Assembly: GCF_016801865.2 (NCBI RefSeq)
Contig: NC_068938.1
Span: 73,743,975-73,807,974, forward strand
Origin: Culex pipiens pallens
Lineage: Eukaryota > Arthropoda > Insecta > Diptera > Culicidae
Direction: 5' to 3'
DNA length: 64,000 nucleotides
The position numbers and the translations under genes were made by a program. Shown here in pieces: positions 44,214 to 55,855 of the stretch. The notes under the pieces were generated by a model, which made no database searches, had not been told where the DNA came from, and saw nothing but the letters and a program-made list of their open reading frames with translations. Positions within the stretch are counted from its first letter, which is position 1; each line of letters begins with the position of its first letter.

Positions 44214-45760
44214 CACTCTGGTGATGTTTTTCCCGACTTTTCACGCGCGCGACCACTTTTTTATGATTTATTTATCTTTTTTGTTCCCCCCCTTTCGACT
44301 TTTTATGGGTGTTATTCCACAAATGGATTTCCTTCACTTTTGTTGGTTCACTTGTTCTATTTGTTCCGTTTTTTTCTCTCTCTCTCTTTCAGAATCCTCG
44401 AAATTGTGAGGGAGGGGGTGGCACACACACTCACACACGTGTGCACAACTCTAGTAGTACTTCGTAGTAACTGGAAAAGCTTTCCCCTCGGAATAACCGC
44501 TTTTCCTCCTTTTTTCCCGCAAAGCGCCAATAAAATATTCAATTTAAATATAAATTACACCATCCTCCAAAAATAGCGGAAACGAAAGCAGTGGCGACAT
44601 CTTTTTTTTTTTTTTCTTTTATTCCTCTCTTTTTCGCGAACACACTGACTGCTGCAGCCCCCAACTCTGGGGGGTGGTTTCGAGGGTGGAAGCTTTTTTG
44701 GCCCCACCAATACTAGTGCATCTGCCCCCGTGTGAGAGGGTGCACACTCACAAACACAGCCAGAGAAAGGAAAATTTTACACCAAAAGTGCACCAACACA
44801 CACACACACGCTCACTCACGTTTAAGGGAGCGCGAATTTTACTACCCCTTTTTTTTGCTTGAGGGAAGAACGATTTCGCAAAATTGTGGCGAAATTTCCC
44901 AACCTTTTTGGGAGGATCCCACTTCGTGGAAGGATTTTCCCGGTTTTATTGCACCACTTTCGGGGTTGTCGCCACTTTTTTGCGGGTGTGTTTTGACTTG
45001 AACATCGTTTTTTCCACTATTTGTTAATCCTTGGAAAATGTTGGAAAACCTTCTTTTCGTCCAAAATCTTCACAGCATCCCTGGAACTATCCTCAAAAAC
45101 GACCTTCTCCTCTAGTTTTCGCGACTTCCACCGCCAAGGTGACGAATTTTCACGCACTTCCGGCACGATCTTCCCGTAGTATAGTACTACTACGACCGAC
45201 TACTACCGTGGAAACGGTCACGCACAGACGCACACCCACACCCACAGGTCACGCCACTTCAAGGCCAAAATTGCAGCTGCAGGATCGCTGCGACTCCATT
45301 GCTTCACCGCGCGCGCGATTTTTTCCCGAATTTTCCGTGACACTTTTCCCACGTCCTCTAGCGAATTCTAATCTACCACCTTTCGAACGTTAGCCACCCA
45401 GGAATTTTTCCTTCGATTTTCCACACACAGCCGCACGCACTGAAAATCCAGCCTGCAAGGGAAAACCCCACGGTGTGTCCCGACGGCGCGACGACGTCCG
45501 GAAAAATCGCCTATTATTTAACCTTCCTCCTCGGTGGACGAACGCAGAACGTATCGCAGAGCCGCGGCGGCGGTGTGGAGTTTTTCCCTCCCGTGCTCGC
45601 CGTGGGGCGGTCTATGGGAGTTTTTCTCCCCCAAGAGAGCGGAGTGAAAATTGAGAGAGGAAGGCTCTCTTTCGAAGTTGTGGGGGGCTTGGTGTTGGTG
45701 TGACTTTAGGGGGTTGAATTTGTGAGAGTGAAGAAAGCTGACCAAGGGTGGAGACGGGAC
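44214..45760 (-). promoter_or_regulatory. 5' UTR and promoter region of the signal-peptide gene
   Basis: GC- and CpG-richer than the intron, free of recognised transposons, with (CA)n runs at about 44421-44440, 44790-44812 and 45226-45245 and CT-rich tracts near 44380 and 44605. No transcription start can be fixed by eye. Several long frames on both strands (for example 45031-45393 plus) have no known domain. Confidence 0.45.
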
Positions 45761-45779
45761 TTACGTTAAAAATAAAGGT

Positions 45780-46726
45780 TTATTTCGAAATTTGAAAATA
45801 TATATCAATCCAGTCCGGACTCGATTATCGAGTCATCAACAAAAAATATTTTTTTCTTTTTTTCAAATTTTCTTACTTTTAAAATCAAATTCGAGTTATG
45901 AGCAATTCCATGTCAAATAGGGAATCGGTTGTACCCGACCCTCTCCGATTTCAATGAAACTTTGTAGACATGTTATCCTACGCTTATATAAGCCATTTTT
46001 GTGTATATGGAGCCAGTTTCACTCGATAATGACATTTGAGAAGGGCGTAAGTGTTTTAAATATTTTTGTAATTCGGAAATTAAATATTTCTGAATCTCGA
46101 AGCCGTTGCATCATATCAAAAAGTGGTCAAAGACAAACTTGGAGGAAATTGGACGAGCTTTCTGAAAAAATACACTGAAACAAAAATACACGCGACTTCT
46201 ATGAAATTTTAAGTTTAAAAGATAAATTTGATGATGATGTCACGATTTTTTTTCGCTCAAAATTTTCGAGTAAATTGCCTAAAATGTAACTAAAAGACTC
46301 ACGAAAAATGCAGAATGGTATGTCTCTCCTAAAAAAAACAAAAATCATTTACTACCACTGTTTTTTTTTTTTGAAAAGTGGTCTAAACATCACAATATTT
46401 TAGAATCAGTAGTGGGAATCGGTTCTCCAGACAATTTCACATAAAAGTCTCCGTATTGACCATTGCCCTAAGTCCAATCCTTGGGAAGATACAGCGGTTT
46501 TAAAAATAAAAATGTTGAAAAAATAGGTTTTTTGGTGGTTTTTGGCAATTTCTATGCAACAGACTAGGTTTTTCAGTCTCGTAAATATTTTTACCGGAAA
46601 GCTCGTCCAATTTCCCAAAAGTTTGTCTTTGATCACATTTCCATTGGATGTATGGGCTTACAGATATTAGCGTATTACATTACTCATAATTGAAAACATA
46701 ATATTTTTTCAGTGTAGTATAGAGCA
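45780..46726. repeat. Copy of the CCGACCCTCTCCGATTTC repeat family
   Basis: Landmarks CCGACCCTCTCCGATTTC, TTTGTAGACATGTTATC and a later inverted-type part with GAAGATACAGCGG. Related pieces are at 28340-29100, 46727-47070 and 48670-48960. No coding capacity. Confidence 0.6.
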
Positions 46727-47093
46727 ATTCCAGCTCAAATCAGGAATTTTTCTGGTACTTTTGTACCCGACTCTCTCCGATTTCAATGAAACTTTGTAGA
46801 CATGTTATCATAGGCCTATATAAGCAATTTTTGTGTATATGGTGTATATGTATATGTTTATGTTTATGTCGTTTCGGTTTTTGAAAATTTTGATGTTTAG
46901 ATCACTTTTGAAATAAAACAGTTTCAGCAAATGATTTTTGTATTTTTTTAGGTGAGTTGCTCCATCCTGCATTTTTCGTGAGTCTTTTTGTAACATCTTA
47001 GGCTATTTTCACAAAAATTTTGAACGAAAAAAAATTATGGGCACGCACCTTCAAATTTGACTTTTAAACTTAAAAATCAAAAAATCACACAGT

Positions 47094-47996
47094 GAGTTCA
47101 ATTAGTTGGGTGGTGACGCGCGGTCAATTATGTGGCATTGTGTGTGAAAAGAAAAGAATTTTATTTCGTGTTTCATCCTGGTTCGCTTGCCCGCAAGCAG
47201 AAGAAAATCAGTTCAATTAGTTGGGTGGTGACGCGCGGTCAATTATGTGGCATTGTGTGTGAAAAGAAAAGAATTTTATTTCGTGTTTCATCCTGGTTGG
47301 CTTGCCCACAAGCAGAAGAAAATCAGTTCAATTAGTTGGGTGGTGACGCGCGGTCAATTATGTGGCATTGTGTGTGAAAAGAAAAGAATTTTATTTCGTG
47401 TTTCATCCTGGTTGGCTTGCCCACAAGCAGAAGAAAATCAGTTCAATTTGTTGGGTAGTGACGCGCGGTCAATTATGTGGCATTGTGTGTGAAAAGAAAA
47501 GAATTTTATTTCGTGTTCCATCCTGGTTGGCTTGCCCACAAGCAGAAGAAAATCAGTTCAATTAGTTGGGTGGTGACGCGCGGTCAATTATGTGGCATTG
47601 TGTGTGAAAAGAAAAGAATTTTATTTCGTGTTTCATCCTGGTTGGCTTGCCCACAAGCAGAAGAAAATCAGTTCAATTAGTTGGGTGGTGACGCGCGGTC
47701 AATTATGTGGCATTGTGTGTGAAAAGAAAAGAATTTTATTTCGTGTTTCATCCTGGTTCGCTTGCCCGCAAGCAGAAGAAAATCAGTTCAATTAGTTGGG
47801 TGGTGACGCGCGGTCAATTATGTGGCATTGTGTGTGAAAAGAAAAGAATTTTATTTCGTGTTTCATCCTGGTTGGCTTGCCCACAAGCAGAAGAAAATCA
47901 GTTCAATTAGTTGGGTGGTGACGCGCGGTCAATTATGTGGCATTGTGTGTGAAAAGAAAAGAATTTTATTTCGTGTTTCATCCTGGTTGGCTTGCT
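47094..47996 (+). repeat. 115-bp tandem array, about 7.9 units
   Basis: Units are anchored by ATGTGGCATTGTGTGTG at 47130, 47245, 47360, 47475, 47590, 47705, 47820 and 47935, exactly 115 bp apart. They are almost identical, differing at a few positions (TTCGCTTGCCCGC in units 1 and 6, TTGGCTTGCCCAC elsewhere). Repeated short open frames beginning MALCVKRKEFYF come from the period and are not genes. Confidence 0.95.
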
Positions 47997-48645
47997 CAAG
48001 TCCTTCCTACATCATCGTTGATCGGGAGGCACGACGTCGTGTGAATTGTTGCATTAAAATAAGTTTAAGTATTAGTAAATGACTGTAAAAAAGTCCTTCC
48101 TATATCATCAATGTCGTCTGGGTAATCGTGATGAAAAATTACATTTATTCAGTATTTAAATACCTGTGCGCGAGTGTTTTGGTGTGCTAATTAGAAAGAC
48201 CTTCCCATAGCATCGTTGCTCGGAAGGCTCGCCGACGGGTTTGTTATGAAAGTCCTCCCCATAGCATCGTAGCTCGGGAGGCATCGAAAAGCCAATACCT
48301 TATCCTACTAACCCAAAAAAAAAAAATAATCACGTGATGCTTGAAGGAGATGCTGTGGATTCAACGGTCTCAAGCGGTATCAACAAGTATATAGCGAAAA
48401 ACTATGTGCTTGATGAGTCTGCAACTTCAACTATCGGACTAACATTCCTCCCTTTTGTTGAACTGCAGGCTTCTTGGGAGGGCGCCGGTATTGACTAATA
48501 AAGTCGGGGTCTTCAGGGGTTAAACAGTGAACGGATGGTTGGCTCCCACTGATCATTTTTGATTCATTGTTTAACTTCAGCTGATCTGTCAATAACGGAG
48601 TAGCAGCTCATTGGCAGTCAACCATGCTCATGCTCATGCTCATGC
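47094..48645 (+). mobile_element. Retroelement-like repeat, copy 2 (23-bp target duplication, tandem 5' units)
   Basis: Flanked by an exact 23-bp duplication at 47071-47093 and 48646-48668. The plus strand shows eight 115-bp units, then about 650 bp shared (inverted) with 16774-17726, ending in a (CATGCT)n-type tail. Four imperfect hairpin motifs of the form CCTTCC...ATCATCGTTG...GGAGGC occur at 48002, 48094, 48203 and 48250. No protein-coding frame spans it. The tail and long duplication suggest a non-autonomous retroelement; upstream tandem units recall promoter monomers of some LINEs (inference). Confidence 0.8.
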
Positions 48646-48970
48646 TAAAAATCAAAAAATCACACAGTTGTGTGTTTTTTTCTTTCATTGTATTTTTTTC
48701 GGAAAGCTCGTCAAATTTTCAACAAGTTTGTCTTTGACCACTTTTTGGTATGATGCAACGGCTTCGAGATACAGCAGTATTTAAATTACGAAATACAAAA
48801 ATATTTAAAACACTTACGCCCTTCTCAAATGTCATTATCGAGTGTAACTGGCTCCATATACACAAAAATGGCTTATATAAGCGTAGGATAACATGTCTAC
48901 AAAGTTTCATTGAAATCGGAGAGGGTCGAGAAAAAAGTACCTACAAAAACCTGTTTTGGGCTGGAATCTA

Positions 48971-49260
48971 GGGGCAGGACAACTTGGTCGATAGACTAAT
49001 AATAGCTTATAATAGTTCGTTGATTGATTTATATTTCGTCAATACTTTAACGCGACCTTACCTGAGTTTGTGGATCCTTGAACCTTTGTCAGATAGAAAT
49101 GTCAAATTGAACATAAACACACAAAATTCTGACGGTGAGGATTTTCATGGAAATTTCGAAGGGAAATTTATAAGTGGCAGAAATTGGTCATTTCTTCAGC
49201 GGGGACCATGCTCCGTCGGCCAGAAATGGTCAAGTTACTTCTGAAACACAAAGAAGAAAA
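48971..49260. other. Non-coding DNA, no recognised feature
   Basis: Short AT-rich segment between the CCGACCC-family copy and the unknown repeat. Confidence 0.35.
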
Positions 49261-51530
49261 ATGCAGTGGACCGGTTAACTGATTCCTCTACGTCCCGCTA
49301 CGTTGTAGGATTACCCGAAAAGTCATGTCCACCTAATCTAGCTTCCTCCTCTTGCTCCTCCTGCTCCACTTGTTGCAAAAGTAAGAGGCCATGTTCCGGG
49401 ATCAGAACCCGTCCTGTTGCTTCCTCCAAAAATGAACCCTCGATGAATACTATATTCGTTAAAACGGAGAAGGCTTCTCTTTTTCTACGGAACTTGGACA
49501 AATTCTTTGCACAGGCCGGATAACATAACCTTATAATTAGAGCGCAAAGAAAAACAAAAATGCTGGAACCGGTAACTTTCCGGATTGTGTGTGTGTGTGT
49601 GTGCAACCAACCAAACGGGACCACGCGGTCGCTTCTTACAAATTGAGTTGTTTCCATGTATTTTTAGATCTACATTCTATACATGCAAATAACTCGCATA
49701 GGCATTAGGAAGGTGTTAGCTCTGCCGAGCTTCGGTGACCCATTTCTACGCTGGCTAGCCGAGCGCGAGGTACCTCAGCTTGAATCGACAAGCCCCGCCC
49801 TGAAGAACGTTTGCATCAATCGGATTCAAACGTTATTTAGAACTTCCGAACCCTTGTCAAATGGACAAGGACCCAGCGCGTATATAGTTGATAGTAACAG
49901 TATTCCTAATTCCAGTCGCGATGGCCGAGTGGTTAGCATTTTTGCTTACCAATCCAAAGGACGGGGAATCGAACCCCAACTCGAGCGACTCTGATTTTTC
50001 GTTCATGTTCAGAGTTTCAAGATTTATATTTCCTATACTTTCTCGTTTGAAGCAGATGGGAATCGAACCCAGGACCATTCGCATAACGAACCCCGTAACC
50101 AGTCAGCTACGGCTGCTCCTTGGGAACGCCCTACCGGCGTAATCTTGAATGATGTGTGTGTATGTCAGAATAAATGAAAGAATGGTTGTTTTATAAAAAG
50201 AACGAGCTCACCAGTGAACAAATTGTTCAAAACCAGCTTCTCTTCAATCGTCTTCGTCTTCGTCAAACGAGGGCGGGTACCCGCTCAAGGAGGCCTGTTC
50301 CCGCTTGCCACCGCCCACTCGTAATCCGCTCCGTCCACCTTTTATAGGATTTTTCACGCTTTCGTTAGCGGGATGTTGACCTTGACGAGGACCGAGCACC
50401 ATTCTGGTCTTCGGGAAAGGTTCGACAGCTACCGAGTTCCATGCCAGTTCCGCAACCAATCCGGAACAGGCCACGTTCTCCATTGAACCGTCCTCCTCCA
50501 GCACTAGCACCACCACCGCGATCCATCCAAATTATCCCATTTTTCCGCCGAACACTCGTTTCAAAAAGTTAACTTTCCAAGTAATTTTCACAATCTTGCA
50601 TGAAAAATTATTGGAACCCGAGAAAAACTGTGACAGCGAAAAGTTTTCGCGTCCGCACACCCCGATTGCTACCACCGGTAACTTTCCGGATTGGTCCAAA
50701 ATCAATTAAATGGTGGAAGGGAAACAGCTTTCCGCAACGGTTCCGCATTTTAGTATGACCCAAATCCGATCACCAAATGTGGCCAAATGAAACCAGTGTC
50801 GAAGGAGGAAAACAATCGGCAACGAGACCGATTGCCTCCTTCTTCAATGTGGACATCATCATGATCATGGCCCCTAGTGGAATAGTTGAAGGAAAACCCG
50901 GAAAATCCCGGACCGAACCGTAAATGTTGCCTCCTCCTTCTCCTTGAACTGCACTAGAGGGCAACGCTGGGTCAAAGTCAAAGCTTTCGCCTACTGTCCT
51001 GAATCCTCCTACCGTTTGAATTCCGTCAAACCCGGTCAACCTCGGTTGAAACGCCAAATACTCCATTGTGACGGAATCTCCCTCTTCCTGTAATCGTATT
51101 TGGTCAATCTGAGACTGAACAAAGCATTTTTCTCTTTGGACAAGTTGCCTGTGATAAACGCAAAAGTAAGGGACCATGTTCCGGTGACCAGGTCTTGTCC
51201 CGTTGCTTCCTCGATCATGTAATAAGCAAAAATAAACACTCAATGAATATCAATGGGAAAGTAGCGGCAGGAGGAAAACTATCGGCATCTAGACCGATTT
51301 CCTCCTTCTTCCACCACGCAAGAGGAAACAATTGGAAGGACATAATCATGGTCATGATCGTTGGCAGAGCAGTTTCATGCCTCTTCGTGCCACATTGTTG
51401 GAGAAAAAACGCGGAAAATCTTTCCAACCATTGATATAGAATCCTCCTCCTCATCCTCCGCGAGCCGCATCGTAGAAAACGATTGGTAAACGAATATTTT
51501 CTGCTTTCGCCTATGGCCCTGAAATCTCCT
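49261..51530 (-). repeat. Diverged repeat region of unknown origin, interrupted by a SINE
   Basis: On the minus strand, two blocks about 0.5 kb apart share encoded phrases: KKEEIGLDADSFPP near 51300 and KKEAIGLVADCFPP near 50830, both after MIMSF / MMMST. A third block at 49390-49460 shares GAGGAAGCAAC and GGAACATGG with 51180-51210. Frames are broken by stops. It may be a decayed gene family, a tandemly repeated transposon or both. The best single frame, 50516-50244, ends in SFDEDEDD but has no known match. The composite SINE at 49586-50120 lies inside. Confidence 0.4.
49586..50120 (-). mobile_element. Composite SINE, inverted copy
   Basis: Inverted relative to 11546-12104 across its length. 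The head (about 50118-50048, minus) keeps acceptor-like GGAGCAGCC and the B-box but has lost 4 nt in the anticodon arm. The opposed tRNA-like unit is at 49914-49990 on plus. The tail is (CA)n at low coordinate. No convincing target duplication remains. Confidence 0.8.
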
Positions 51531-51961
51531 CTTGTTTGACCTCCGTCAGCCCGTCTTTACGCCGGAGGTTAGGTCTTACTGTGCCCGGATTTGGCCAATA
51601 TGGGATCGAACAGGACTTTTTTTCCGAAAATTTCCAAACGGTATCTAAAGAAGATAGTAAAATTTTGTCGCGAACAATATTTTGTTGTTTTCGTCTGTAT
51701 GTCAAACTGTCAACTGTCAAATCAAGGTGTGCAAATGTAGGTCATAACATTTTCGTTGATTTATTGGCCAATAAATCAACAACAACGTCAATATGTTAAC
51801 GAATGGTAAATATTTTTACTCTGTACACCCCCTAGGCTGGAATTGCTCTTATGCGACGCAATTTTGGTCAAAATTAAATTAAGAAATTCATCTGTTCAGC
51901 ATTTCATCGCCGCCATTTTGGCCGTCATCTTAAATTTAAAAATCATAGATCATTTCAGTGT
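51531..51961. other. Non-coding DNA, no recognised feature
   Basis: No gene or clear repeat. 51536-51799 has an 87-codon frame of no known family. Confidence 0.35.
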
Positions 51962-52375
51962 CCGGGACCGTGGTGTAGGGGTAAGCGTAGTTGCCTCTCA
52001 CCCAGTCGGCTTCGGTTCGATCCCGGAGGGTCCCGGTGGCATTTTTCGGGACGAGATTTGTCTGACCACGCCTTCCGTCGGATGGGGAAGTAAATGTTGG
52101 CCCCGGTCTAACCTAAAGGGTTAGGTCGATAGCTCAGTCCAGGTGTAGGAGTCGTCTCCCTGGGTCCTGCCTCGGTGGAGTCGCTGGTAGGCAGTTGGAC
52201 TCACAATCCAAAGGTCGTCAGTCATCCCGGGGTGGATGGAAGCTAAGGTGTAAAAAGAGGTTTGCAATTGTCTCAAAAATCAAGCCTTCGGACACCTAGT
52301 TTCGAGTAGGAATCTCGCAATCGAGAACGTCAAGGCAGCGCTGTAGAGCGATTACATTGATTTGATTTTCAGATC
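51962..52375 (+). mobile_element. tRNA-Glu-like SINE
   Basis: 51962-52036 is tRNA-like: acceptor CGGGACC/GGTCCCG, loop CTCTCACCC as in Glu(CTC) tRNAs, and B-box GGTTCGATCCC. The body carries CAGTCCAGGTGTAGGAGTCG and a second tRNA-like segment GGACTCACAATCCAAAGGTC at about 52197-52216, resembling the Val-like anticodon arm of 29800-29876. It ends near 52375. Confidence 0.7.
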
Positions 52376-52966
52376 ATCATTCGTGTTTTGTAAACAGTTT
52401 TTAACAGTTTAAAGTGATGAATTTGAATAACCTTGCGTGACATAGTGTGACATAGAGGAGAGGGGGGGGGGGGGGGTTAATTTTGGCCGAATTTTGAGTG
52501 ACATACTTTATGGATGACGCCTAAATCTACTGAAGGAAAAAAGTTAAAAAAAACCCTTCGATATAAGATTACAGAAAAAAATGGTTTGGATGACTAACAC
52601 ACATCTGGAGTATTTTTTTAAAACGGTCCAATAAATCAAATTTTCAGTTTTTGCTTTTTGGGTGTTTTTCAATACCCCTGACTCAAGGTGGTTTAAAAAC
52701 ATCCAAAAAGCAAAAACTGGAAATTTGGTTAATTGGACCTTTTCAAAAAAAAAACTCCAGATATGTTGCTTAAGATTTCTTGAAAATGTTGAAGAGGAAT
52801 CAAGTTTTTATTTTTTTTAAATATCCATTTATTTATTATTAAGCTTGGCATGACTCAATCTTTTGGCCACATAACATTATCAGGCATACATAGTTGAATG
52901 TTTTAATTTTTAAGTCAGGCAAAAAGTTTGTATTTTTGTGATAAATTGAGGCGAAACTTTGGGATG
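52376..52966. other. AT-rich DNA with a MITE relic
   Basis: 52438-52527 has a G run and TACTTTATGGATGACGCC, one end of the family intact at 40931-41301. 52560-52760 has a weak inverted pair around CAATACCCCTGACTC. No gene. Confidence 0.5.
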
Positions 52967-53518
52967 CACAGTGGGAAAAATCGAAGCAAAAAACGGACTT
53001 ACTTGATGCCGGTCAATTAGAACTTTCAACCAAGACTTTTCTTATGTGAAAAATTCCGAGTAATCGATTGTTGGCGGTGAGAATCCGCGGAAATTCACGC
53101 AAGGCCCGTTTTAGGCCGATTTACTCTATTTGTTTACTGTTTTTATTAGTTTCAAATATGTTGCTGAAATGCTCAAAGCGTTGACTCAACTTTTTCTTCT
53201 CTCTTCTCTACTCCATCAAAAAAATACAAAAGTACATTTTGATGGTTCTCACTATCATCAATCGATTCCTCTGAATTTTTTTCACTTAAGAAAAAGTTAT
53301 GATAAAATATTGAATATTTCAGCAACATATTTAAAACTAATAAAAACAGCAAAAAATAGGGTTAATCAGCCTTAATCGGGCCTTGCGCAAATTTTCGCGG
53401 ATTCTCACTATCACCAATCGATTCCTCGGAATTTTTCACATAAGAAAAGTCTTCGTTGAAAGTTCTAATTGACTGGCATCAATTAAGTTCGTTTTTTGCC
53501 TCGATTTTTCCCACTGTG
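52967..53518. mobile_element. Second CACAGTG-ended foldback element (Transib-like)
   Basis: A 552-bp element with inverted ends CACAGTGGGAAAAATCGA and TCGATTTTTCCCACTGTG and arms including CGGACTTACTTGATGCC. Flanks GGATG (52962-52966) and GGGTG (53519-53523) match at 4 of 5. The sequence differs from the 37596-38899 element after the first nine bases, so these are two families sharing a heptamer end. Confidence 0.7.
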
Positions 53519-53632
53519 GGGTGGTTTAAAAAAGAGGGGGTGGTTCGATTTTAACGAAAATCGTGATTCTTGCTTGTTTAAATAGTATCAAAAGCTCCAC
53601 CAAATTTGACCTTGATTTAAAAATATTGATTA

Positions 53633-53798
53633 GGGACCATCCACAAACCACGTGGACACTTTTTTGGAAATCTCAACCCCCCCCCCCCTCCCTCGTGGAC
53701 AATTGTCCATACAAAAAAAAACTTTTTTGTATGGAGCGTGGACAATCCCCATACCCCCCCCCCCCCCAAAGTGTCCACGTGGTTTATGGATGGTCCCT
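53633..53798. mobile_element. 166-bp MITE with GGGACCATCCA ends
   Basis: Inverted ends GGGACCATCCACAAACCAC and, on the right, GTGGTTTATGGATGGTCCC, with TA outside both (53631-53632, 53799-53800). C runs occur inside. Single ends of the family are at 26125 and 54960. Confidence 0.9.
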
Positions 53799-53804
53799 TA
53801 CTGG

Positions 53805-55665
53805 TGTTGAATATTTGGAAAATCGGAAATATTTATTTTTTTAGAGAAAAGTTAAAAGTGAGCAGTTTCATTAATTTCATCAATCAAAATAACAAACAAA
53901 AGATTCATACAAAATTGAACTGAATGTCATCGTAAGATACCATGCACCGCCACTGCTTTTTTGGCTACTACGCGAGAACGACATTTCTTGTGAGTTGTGA
54001 TCATAACTAATAGTGGGAGAAAGTCGCATCTCAAATTTGATACCTAAAACTCCTTTTTGTACCAACGGCATACACACAAACGCCATTCTCGCATAAAGAG
54101 AGCGAACAAAATGGGGTTTCACAAACACACATAAGCAATTGGGAGAGAAAACTCGGTACAGTGCGCAGATGCTCCCAATGGAGAAATAGAGGCTTTTCCT
54201 GAGAGAAAATGTGAAATACTTCACAGTTCGGTGACGCTTTGAAAGTTCGAAAAACTCGAAACAAGCACTTTGACAACCACCAAAAAGCGTCATTTTGAAG
54301 TTTTCAAATATAAGCTGGTTGTTGGTCGAGGGAGCCTACAGAACAAGGAGAAAAAATGTGATTGATAAAATGTCCGTTGGAAACATAATTTCAACATGTT
54401 AAATCAAAGAATTTCAAATTGCTAAATTGGTACATTATAGCAGTTCCTGTCCTGAAAAAATGGAAAAAATCAATGAATTCACGTTTATGTTTCTTTTTTC
54501 AAATGTTTCACATTATTTTCCGATCTGTATAGCCTAAAAAAAACAAAACTAGTAAAAAGCCTAAAAGGGCCTCATTTGATTGATATTTTAAAAATAAACG
54601 TCATACACAGTATACTAAATAGTTTACAATCGATTGTACAATTTTTTTTTCCATTTTTAGCAAGTTAGAGAGGGAGGGAAACCTGAAGCCTTCTTTCATA
54701 TTTTATTTATTTATTGTTTGACTTTTTTATGTTTAATTCATTTATTTTCTAAGGCAATGGAATTAAATGGAGTCACAGTACAACTTCAAATGCAATTGTG
54801 TAGTCGAAGTGTCGATATTCAATTGCCTTTTGAATTTTGATTCTTCGTGGCCGTTGCTAATATTTTTTGAAGTTTATATCGGCTCCCCTTCAAAATTAGC
54901 TCGAAAAATCAGGGGGCAAAAGAAATATTTTATCGAAAAACTTCAAAATGTCATTGGTAAGGGACCATCCATAAACCACGTGGACACACCTGTTTAAAAA
55001 TCTTAATATTTTTTTGTGAAATTGTACAGTACCGCAAGAAGGGTTATTGTCTAAAAAAAAATTGTTTAAAACTATGATTTTTTTTAAATGATTGAATGAC
55101 TACTATTCTGGTGAACAATGCATTTTACGACACTTTTTTCATCGAAACGTTGATTTCCTGGCCTGAAATATTTTAATTTTCCTTTGTTACAGTCAAACTC
55201 GATTAACCTAAGGTTTGTATGGGACTTCGGATAATCGAATCACGAATATTGTTGTTTTTTTTAAACATCAAATTCGAGTTCTGCGACCCGATTTTAGTCA
55301 AATTTGAATTGTTGATTGCCTATTAAATAATAAAGTGCATTTTTTCAATACTTCTTCGCGGCCATATTGGCCGCCATCTTGGATTATGTCACTTATGTCG
55401 TAGAGGGTTCATATTTGGCCCGAGATCATTTCATGTACCTATAGACAAGCAAACGCTGAAAGTTTTAACCAAATCGGGGCACCTCGATACAACCTCTAAA
55501 ACAAACCGAGCATAATATTCAAAAATTGCCTCTTAAGGCTCTGAAAGGTACTATTTCCGGTCGGCCATTTGGCGGCCATGTTTGTTTTAGAAAAAAACCA
55601 TTCAAATACATATCTTGATTATTTTTTTCATTTCAATTTACTGTAAACCATTTTGTGATTGAAGG
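53805..55665. other. Non-coding DNA with MITE ends
   Basis: A 137-codon minus frame (54293-53880) has no recognised domain. One GGGACCATCCATAAACCAC end is at 54961. Around 55190-55250 is a TCGATTAACC / GATAATCGAATC phrase also seen at 9912 and 17790. Nothing else. Confidence 0.4.
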
Positions 55666-55855
55666 CTAGTATGAAGATCGGAAGGAAAGGGGTTAAGAAA
55701 CAGCTTTACGAACAGCAGAACAAAGGAGAGGGAGCGATTTTTTGGGGCTTTTCTTCACCCTCTCTAACTTGCTTGCGCTGCCGCTGCTGCCCATTTGATT
55801 TTTTTTCTTGACCGGTTCCTTCCGAAGTGCTTACACCGCTTGATACATTAGCATG
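55666..55855. mobile_element. Short MITE, copy 1
   Basis: Inverted ends ATCGGAAGGAAAGGGG and CTTGACCGGTTCCTTCCGA around an AGAACAAAGGAGAGGGAGCG core. A direct copy is at 58007-58185. Non-coding despite a short frame. Confidence 0.65.

Larger units (their letters stand above)
46727..48970. mobile_element. Another copy of that family, used as a landing site
   Basis: The left part (46727-47093) and right part (48669-48970) together form one inverted-repeat copy: outer GAGCAATTCCAGCTC / GGGCTGGAATC, with CTCTCCGATTTC and its reverse. It is interrupted by the 1.55-kb retroelement between them. Confidence 0.6.

Noticed and set aside
47132..48082. Series of overlapping 67-86 codon frames starting MALCVKRKEF
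   Set aside because: They are generated by the 115-bp tandem period, which is not a multiple of three, and do not form one protein.
53880..54293. 137-codon minus frame as a gene
   Set aside because: No recognised domain, no gene-like codon bias and AT-rich flanks; length is within chance for the region.
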